This document shows positions 59,571-64,000 of a stretch of 64,000 nt of DNA, piece after piece. Position 1 is the stretch's first letter, and the number at the start of each line of letters is the position of its first letter. The notes under the pieces were generated by a model. It did not search any database, was not told where the DNA came from, and worked only from the letters and a program-made list of their open reading frames with translations. Source of the DNA: DASVLX01 sp036384655 (lineage in GTDB: Bacteria > Actinomycetota > Actinomycetes > Mycobacteriales > Pseudonocardiaceae); contig DASVLX010000297.1 in assembly GCA_036384655.1 (NCBI GenBank), positions 23,090 through 87,089 of the forward strand. The letters run 5' to 3'. The translations under genes and the position numbers were made by a program.

Positions 59571-59655
59571 GGAGACGTGGCAGAGCGGCCGAATGCACTC
59601 GCCTTGAAAGCGAGAGACCCGAGAGGGTCCGGGGGTTCAAATCCCTCCGTCTCCG
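59571..59655 (+). tRNA. tRNA-Ser (TGA)
   Basis: 85-base cloverleaf with the long variable arm of class II tRNAs. Acceptor GGAGACG pairs with CGTCTCC, the anticodon loop CTTGAAA has TGA at 59605-59607, the T-loop contains GGTTCAAATCC, and the discriminator is G. The CCA is not encoded (CAG follows). Confidence 0.97.
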
Positions 59656-59737
59656 CAGAGGGCAGGCGCCGACACCAGGCGGCTGGCGAGCAGCGTCGCG
59701 GTGTGTCGCCACGCTAGCCGTCCGCCGGTGTGCCGGG

Positions 59738-60274
59738 CTAGACGCTGGTTGGGTATACCTTGTGGTCGCCGTCCCACCAGATCGGGTAGAAGGTGCGCCC
59801 AAGGACGATGCCCCACAGCCGCGCCTTGTTGCCGAGCCTGAAGCGAAAGAGCTCCTCCTGCTCACCCAGCCCGATCTCATCGAGGCGGCGTTTCGCCTCA
59901 GCGCATATCTCGCCGGCCGGCATGCAGTGATGCTTCCTGTGGCTGCCGCCCTTGCTGTTGAACATCTGAGCCCATATCTCGCGCCACCGAAGCCGCTCCA
60001 TCTCCTTGAGGAATCTGAGCAGCGCGGCGAGTTCCTCGGGCTTCATCCGCCACGTCCAGGATCCATCGTGATCGTCGTCCATCAGGGTCAAACCCCACAG
60101 CGGACGCAGGTCAGCAATCGCGTCATCGGTCACATCGGCGATGCCGCGCAATGCCTTCGGGACATGCCGGTCATCACTGTCGGGTACGAACTCTGGCTGG
60201 GCAGCGGTTCGCTTCCGACGTGTGCCGTTCGGAACAACAGCCCTGGTCGCGACCGGCTTTTTTCGGTTCCCCAT
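59738..60274 (-). CDS. Putative toxin partner of a Panacea antitoxin
   Basis: 178 aa from ATG 60274. Basic N-terminus (MGNRKKPVATRA), central helices (MKPEELAALLRFLKEMERLRW), and a C-terminal beta region RLGNKARLWGIVLGRTFYPI ending WWDGDHKVYP, which resembles the end of many small phage and accessory proteins. No nuclease or kinase motif is certain. The start shares one base with the antitoxin stop (TGATG), so the pair is translationally coupled, antitoxin first. This arrangement, the small size and the tRNA-adjacent location suggest a toxin; the target is unknown. Confidence 0.6.
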   Translation of the reverse strand: MGNRKKPVATRAVVPNGTRRKRTAAQPEFVPDSDDRHVPKALRGIADVTDDAIADLRPLWGLTLMDDDHDGSWTWRMKPEELAALLRFLKEMERLRWREIWAQMFNSKGGSHRKHHCMPAGEICAEAKRRLDEIGLGEQEELFRFRLGNKARLWGIVLGRTFYPIWWDGDHKVYPTSV

Positions 60275-60726
60275 CAGAGCTGCTGGGCGTCGCTGTCCGC
60301 AGCGACGGCCATGTAGTACTCCTGCATGCTCTCCGGAGAGATGGGCGCATTGCTGCGGTCTGTCGGCGCCGCATCGCCTCGGGCCTCGCGCCAAGGGCCT
60401 TCGCGATGAGCCATCTCGCCTAGTTGCTGACCGCTGAACCTCGTGTATGCCTTGAGGACGGCGTCGACCGTCTCTCGCTCGGCCAGGGTGAGCTTGTCGG
60501 GATCGCCCTTCCACGAGTCCACCGTGAAGCGTCCACGGTGTTGCCGGTAGAGCTCGTAGATCACCGGGCCGTTGATCCACGCCTGGATCTCGGCATCGAA
60601 CAGCGGTACCTCATCCCACACGAGACTCCACGCCTGGGCGTAGTACGCGAGCTTCTGCAGCTTCATGGTGGACATCGGTCCATGCCGCTTGAGGATGTAA
60701 GCGGCAACGTCGTTGACATCGGCCAC
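60274..60726 (-). CDS. Panacea (DUF4065) domain antitoxin-like protein
   Basis: 150 aa from GTG 60726 (GTG 60735 is possible). The Panacea/SocA signature is at the N-terminus: DVAAYILKRHGPMSTMKLQK then LAYYAQAWSLVWDEVPLF, AWINGPVIYELYRQHRG and later TLAERETVDAVLKAYTRFSG, ending with MAHREGPWREAR. Panacea proteins are hyperpromiscuous antitoxins that neutralise unrelated toxins, and are also found in the SocAB system. It overlaps the next gene by one base. TACAAT (60784-60779, minus strand) fits a -10 about 50 bases upstream. Confidence 0.85.
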   Translation of the reverse strand: MADVNDVAAYILKRHGPMSTMKLQKLAYYAQAWSLVWDEVPLFDAEIQAWINGPVIYELYRQHRGRFTVDSWKGDPDKLTLAERETVDAVLKAYTRFSGQQLGEMAHREGPWREARGDAAPTDRSNAPISPESMQEYYMAVAADSDAQQL

Positions 60727-60778
60727 CAGTCTCACCCCTTGCTCGACGCCGAAGCACTGCTGTAACGCTCCATCACGG

Positions 60779-60784
60779 ATTGTA
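60779..60784 (-). promoter_or_regulatory. -10 element of the Panacea operon
   Basis: On the minus strand TACAAT reads from 60784 to 60779, nearly the perfect consensus, about 50 bases before the antitoxin start. No convincing -35 lies 16-18 bases away. Confidence 0.4.
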
Positions 60785-60923
60785 GCGGGTAGCGGGGACA
60801 CAACCGTGTCGGTGGATGGGTCGGTAGCCAGGCGGTGAGCGATACGAAACGGCAAGCTGTCAGGTTGCTGAGGATGTGGCTCGGACAGGAGCATCCGGAT
60901 CTCGCGTCGGCGTTAATGATGGC

Positions 60924-61610
60924 GTGAGTATCCCACTCGCCGCTCTCCTGACCATGGCGTTCGTCTCGATCGTGCCGTTGGTGCCGACCGAACCAGTGCT
61001 GGTCAGTCTCGGCGTGCTCGCGGCCACCAACCACACCACACCGGTCCTGGTGATCGCGGTGGCGTCGATCGGATGCTCGCTGTCCGATCACCTTCTCTAC
61101 GGCCTCGGCCGCGCGACCAGCGCTCGACTGCTGACCCGGTTGCGCCGCAAGCCGTCGGTCGACGCGGCGGCCAACTGGCTGCAGCGCAATTCGACCCGCT
61201 GGGGCTCACCGGTGCTGATCGTCGGCCGTTGGCTGCCTGGGGGCGGCACGGTCGGCTCACTGCTCGCCGGCACGTTGCGCTGGAAGCTGTCCCGATTCAC
61301 GCCCACATCGCTGGTTGGCTCGACACTGTGGTCGGCCTACGCCGGCATGATCGGATATCTCGGCGGGTCCATCATCGGACAGCCGGTGATCGGCATCCTG
61401 GTCTCGTTGGGCGTCGCCGCACTGACCACCACGCTGGGTAGCTTGATCTTGCAGCGGGCCGGACGACACGCCGGACGAACGGACGAACGCCCGGTCGATC
61501 CCGCTACGGATCGTCATGGCCCGCAGGCCATCCCGACCGAACTGGTTGGCAGTTCGGCCGGCGGCCTGCGCGGAGTGAGCGCCCAGTTGGGCACTCAGGA
61601 CGCTGTCTGA
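60924..61610 (+). CDS. DedA/VTT-domain membrane protein
   Basis: 228 aa from GTG 60924, about five membrane helices. The VTT pattern is visible in LGRWLPGGGTVGSLLAGTLR with the conserved GRW..G, and PTSLVGSTLWSAYAGMIGYLGG. DedA relatives act as phospholipid or undecaprenyl-phosphate translocases and support membrane homeostasis. The C-terminal 60 residues are a soluble tail. It is divergent from the Panacea operon; a pair of promoters probably sits in the 60735-60923 gap. Confidence 0.85.
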   Translation: MSIPLAALLTMAFVSIVPLVPTEPVLVSLGVLAATNHTTPVLVIAVASIGCSLSDHLLYGLGRATSARLLTRLRRKPSVDAAANWLQRNSTRWGSPVLIVGRWLPGGGTVGSLLAGTLRWKLSRFTPTSLVGSTLWSAYAGMIGYLGGSIIGQPVIGILVSLGVAALTTTLGSLILQRAGRHAGRTDERPVDPATDRHGPQAIPTELVGSSAGGLRGVSAQLGTQDAV

Positions 61611-61625
61611 GGGTTCAGGCCAGGC

Positions 61626-61805
61626 TCAGGCCGCCCGCCACCGACGGGCCTCGCGGGCCGGTTCGGCCGGCTCCTGGACCTCCGAGACCAACGGGTATCC
61701 GACGGTCTGCTTCGCATACCAACGCTGCTGGCAGATGTCCGAACAGAAGTACTCGGATGGTGACGTCAGGCTCACCCGACCGCATTCGGCGCACTGCCCG
61801 CTCAT
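61626..61805 (-). CDS. Small zinc-ribbon protein, 59 aa
   Basis: 59 aa, too short for usual gene finders. ATG 61805 is six bases after a clean AGGAGA. The first 27 residues hold CAECG and CSDIC (C-x2-C and C-x3-C), a treble-clef or MYM-type zinc site followed by QQRWYAKQ. The C-terminus is acidic and basic (EPAEPAREARRWRAA). The zinc site, strong ribosome binding site and normal codon use support a real gene; function is unknown. It lies between dedA and ffs on the minus strand. Confidence 0.75.
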   Translation of the reverse strand: MSGQCAECGRVSLTSPSEYFCSDICQQRWYAKQTVGYPLVSEVQEPAEPAREARRWRAA

Positions 61806-61967
61806 TGGTGTCTCCTATCGTCAAAACCATCACCAGGTTAACCTCGGACGTTAGGAGCACCGTGCAACCAGGATGTTTCACCAGTATGTGGACTTGATGT
61901 CGTCGATCTGGTGTGCATCCGATGCGCGGACGGGCCGTCTCGCGGAACCGCTCCGCCGGACGATCGC

Positions 61968-61973
61968 TACACT
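61968..61973 (+). promoter_or_regulatory. -10 element of ffs
   Basis: TACACT at 61968-61973 is seven bases before the first paired base of the SRP RNA at 61981, the expected distance for a start at about 61980. The -35 is not clear. Confidence 0.55.
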
Positions 61974-61980
61974 GGGCCTC

Positions 61981-62066
61981 GGACCCCGCGCGGCGTCCAT
62001 CTCGTGAACCTCCCCAGGGCCGGAAGGCAGCAAGGATAAGCGAGCTCTGGCGGGTGCGCGGGGTCC
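61981..62066 (+). ncRNA. ffs: Signal recognition particle RNA (4.5S type)
   Basis: A long hairpin starts GGACCCCGCGC and ends GCGCGGGGTCC. Its apical part contains the invariant SRP Ffh-binding motif: CCCCAGGGCCGGAAGGCAGC, then AAGGATAAGCGAG. The RNA joins Ffh to target inner-membrane proteins cotranslationally. A T-rich tail (TTCCTTGTCTT) follows. It is transcribed toward dnaX, as in other actinobacteria. Confidence 0.96.
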
Positions 62067-62137
62067 TTCCTTGTCTTCGAGTCGGTCCTCGTGTTGGTCC
62101 TCGTCCTGGTGTCGGGCCCGGCCGGTAGTCTCGGTCT

Positions 62138-64000
62138 GTGGCGCTCGCCCTGTATCGCAAATATCGGCCGGCGACCTTCGCCGAGGTGGTTGGCCAGGAG
62201 CACGTCACCGAGCCGCTGCGCACCGCCCTGGCCGCCAAACGGATCAACCACGCGTACCTCTTCTCGGGCCCGCGCGGCTGTGGCAAGACATCCAGCGCGC
62301 GCATCCTGGCCCGGTCGCTGAACTGCGTCCAGGGGCCGACCCCGGATCCCTGCGGCGTCTGCGACTCCTGCGTCGCGCTGGCTCCGGAGGGGCCGGGCAG
62401 CGTGGACGTGGTCGAGTTGGACGCGGCCAGCCACGGTGGCGTCGACGATGCCCGCGAACTGCGGGACAAGGCGTTCTACGCGCCCGCGCAGTCCCGCTAT
62501 CGCGTCTTCATCATCGATGAGGCGCACATGGTCACCACGCAGGGTTTCAACGCCCTGCTCAAGATCGTCGAGGAACCCCCCGACCATCTGGTGTTCATCT
62601 TCGCCACCACCGAGCCGGACAAGGTGCTGCCCACCATCCGCTCGCGCACCCACCACTACCCGTTCCGGCTGATCCCACCGGGCGCGATGCGGGCGTTGTT
62701 GGAGCGCACCTGCGCCGCTGAGAGCGTGCTGGTCGATCCGGCGGTGTATCCGCTGCTCATCAGGGCCGGCGGCGGTTCGGCGCGGGACACCCTGTCGATC
62801 CTCGACCAGTTGCTGGCCGGCGCCGGTCCGGAGGGCGTGACCTACGAGCGGGCGGTCGCGCTGCTCGGTGTGACCGATGTCGGCCTCATCGACGATCTCG
62901 TGGACGGCCTCGCGACCGGTGACGGTGCTGCCGTGTACGGCACGATCGACAGGGTGGTGGAGGCCGGCCACGATCCACGCCGGTTCGCCACCGACCTGCT
63001 GGACCGGCTGCGTGATCTGGTGCTGCTGCGTGCCGTGCCGACCGCCGCCGACCAGGGCCTGATCGCGGCGCCCGAGGACGAGCTCGCCCGGATGCACGCG
63101 CAGACCGATCGGATCGGCATCGCGACGTTGACCCGGTATGCCGAGATCCTGCACGCCGGCCTCATCGAGATGCGCGGCGCGACCGCGCCCCGGTTGCTGG
63201 TGGAACTGCTGTGCGCGCGGATGATGCTGCCGGCCGCCTCCGTCACCGACGCCGCCCTGTTGCAACGGCTGGAAACCCTGGAACGCCGGGTCAGCCAGGC
63301 GCCCTCGGTCCCCGCCGCGTCGACCGCGCCCACCGTGACGGTCGCCGCGAGCCCGGTGGCTCACACACCCGCCGCCGAGCAGGCATCCGTCCCGCCGGCC
63401 GAGCCGCGTCACCGTCCTGCCCAGGCAGCTCCGGCCGCCGAATCGGCACCGGCACCGGCGCCATCACCGGCGGTGCGGCCCCACGAGCGAGCGGCCGCCG
63501 AGGAACCCCCCGTCAGGGAGCCCGCCGCCAAGGGACCCGCCACCGAGCAACCGGGAGAACAGCCGGCCGCGCTCGGTGCGAGCGACGACGCGGTCCGGCG
63601 GATCTGGCCCGAGCTGCTCAGCCAGGTCGGCAAGCGACACAAGCCGACCCTGATCCTGCTGCGCAACGTGACAGCGGCTGCCGTGCAGGGCAACACGGTG
63701 GTGCTGTCCATGCCGACCGGGGGTCTGGCCCGCCAGCTTAGCCATGAGTCGCGGGCCGCGGTGATCCGCGAGGCGTTGGGCCAGCTGCTGCCCGGCGAGT
63801 GGGAGGTCCGCTGCGTCGTCAGCGGTGGGGCCGGCCAGGAGGCACCGACCGCTCGGCCGGCCAGGCGACCGGCGTCGCTGAACCGGCCGCGGCACACCAC
63901 GACGCGGCCCGCCCAGCCACCGGCCGATTCACCGGCACCGGCCGCGTCGCAGGCTCCATCCGCCCAACCCACACCGTCCGCCGGGACCGGCCGCGGCCCG
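62138..64000 (+). CDS. dnaX: DNA polymerase III subunits gamma/tau (3' partial)
   Basis: The frame is open from GTG 62138 to the right edge (621 codons). It is the clamp-loader ATPase of the replicative polymerase: ALYRKYRPATFAEVVGQEHV, Walker A GPRGCGKTSSARIL, the zinc module C..(9)..CGVCDSC, Walker B VFIIDEAHM, sensor 1 IFATTEPDKV and the SRC-type arginine finger IRSRTHHYPF. A Pro/Ala-rich linker at about residues 390-480 precedes the tau-specific domain (RRIWPELLSQVGKRHKPTL). There is no slippery heptamer of the E. coli type that I can see in the visible part, so a short gamma form is not indicated. Start chosen for the canonical VALALYRKYRP. Confidence 0.97.
   Translation, partial: MALALYRKYRPATFAEVVGQEHVTEPLRTALAAKRINHAYLFSGPRGCGKTSSARILARSLNCVQGPTPDPCGVCDSCVALAPEGPGSVDVVELDAASHGGVDDARELRDKAFYAPAQSRYRVFIIDEAHMVTTQGFNALLKIVEEPPDHLVFIFATTEPDKVLPTIRSRTHHYPFRLIPPGAMRALLERTCAAESVLVDPAVYPLLIRAGGGSARDTLSILDQLLAGAGPEGVTYERAVALLGVTDVGLIDDLVDGLATGDGAAVYGTIDRVVEAGHDPRRFATDLLDRLRDLVLLRAVPTAADQGLIAAPEDELARMHAQTDRIGIATLTRYAEILHAGLIEMRGATAPRLLVELLCARMMLPAASVTDAALLQRLETLERRVSQAPSVPAASTAPTVTVAASPVAHTPAAEQASVPPAEPRHRPAQAAPAAESAPAPAPSPAVRPHERAAAEEPPVREPAAKGPATEQPGEQPAALGASDDAVRRIWPELLSQVGKRHKPTLILLRNVTAAAVQGNTVVLSMPTGGLARQLSHESRAAVIREALGQLLPGEWEVRCVVSGGAGQEAPTARPARRPASLNRPRHTTTRPAQPPADSPAPAASQAPSAQPTPSAGTGRGP

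Noticed and set aside
59282..60316. Plus-strand open frame running through tRNA-Ser
   Set aside because: It would translate the tRNA gene and lies antisense to the putative toxin. No domain or ribosome binding site.
59571..60920. Integrated prophage or genomic island at tRNA-Ser
   Set aside because: No integrase, no repeat of the tRNA 3' end on the right side, and only the toxin-antitoxin pair is accessory. A remnant cannot be excluded.
1..64000. CRISPR arrays and insertion sequences
   Set aside because: No spaced repeat array, transposase or terminal inverted repeats were found. The only repeats are short in-frame tandem units and palindromes.
62138..64000. Programmed frameshift in dnaX producing a gamma form
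   Set aside because: No A-rich slippery heptamer or stimulatory structure is apparent in the visible part, and the linker remains open in one frame to the edge.

Overview
The window is high-GC actinomycete chromosome with dense genes, frequent GTG starts, ATGA/GTGA stop-start overlaps and -10 hexamers placed directly before start codons (leaderless transcripts). The gene content matches the Mycobacterium tuberculosis Rv3777-Rv3843c neighbourhood in approximate, partly rearranged order: quinone oxidoreductase, class V aminotransferase-like protein, Bpa, Wzt/GlfT1/Wzm, GtrA/DprE1/DprE2/AftA, DPPR synthase/PAP2, Glf, Cof-type HAD, SerS, septum-formation protein, zincin, phosphoglycerate mutase, PheA, a DUF2470 protein, a GDPD and a DUF4328 protein. 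The mycolate genes that lie inside this region in mycobacteria are absent. This points to an arabinogalactan-bearing, probably mycolate-free relative such as a member of the Pseudonocardiales; that is an inference from gene content, not a proven taxon.

Layout. 1-5.4 kb: a glycosyltransferase/coiled-coil/FkbM methyltransferase fusion (cut by the left edge) and two tandem acyltransferase-3 membrane proteins. 5.4-11.3 kb: small membrane or stress genes, msrA, tRNA-Gly(GCC), a sigma factor with a fused zinc finger and an Fpg/Nei glycosylase. 11.4-16.9 kb: LytS-type kinase, S49 peptidase, LytTR regulator, small membrane protein and SSS symporter, which look like a carboxylate-sensing and uptake unit. 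16.9-25.3 kb: rhodanese, DUF4328, GDPD, SEC-C/DUF5926, MarR plus a DrrAB-like ABC exporter, CPBP protease, an iron-box-controlled DUF2470 gene and a conserved unknown. 25.7-34.2 kb: pheA, phosphatase, zincin, septum protein, a YgiB/YgiC-like pair, serS, lhgO and a HAD phosphatase.

34.2-51.4 kb is the cell-wall core: an F420/FMN-type oxidoreductase, then glf, PAP2 and DPPR synthase in one direction, aftA-dprE2-dprE1 in the other, then gtrA and two tandem GlfT2-type galactofuranosyltransferases, a TetR regulator, and glfT1-wzt-wzm. Together they make UDP-Galf and decaprenyl-phosphoryl-arabinose, start and extend galactan, prime it with arabinose and export it. The DprE1 here carries Ala where M. 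tuberculosis has Cys387.

51.5-56.0 kb holds a tight gene set not seen in the mycobacterial locus: a coiled-coil TylF-like methyltransferase, a CMP-nonulosonate synthetase fused to a HAD phosphatase, a SAF-less NeuB-type synthase, a GT29 (sialyltransferase)-like protein and a coiled-coil protein. It looks like a compact pathway for making and attaching a sialic-acid-like sugar (perhaps Kdn) and is the most interesting part of the window.

56.1-64 kb: bpa, an aminotransferase-like protein without the PLP lysine, a quinone oxidoreductase, a 657-base gene-free stretch, tRNA-Ser(TGA), a Panacea-type toxin-antitoxin pair, a DedA protein, a 59-residue zinc-ribbon protein, the SRP RNA (ffs) and dnaX (cut by the right edge).
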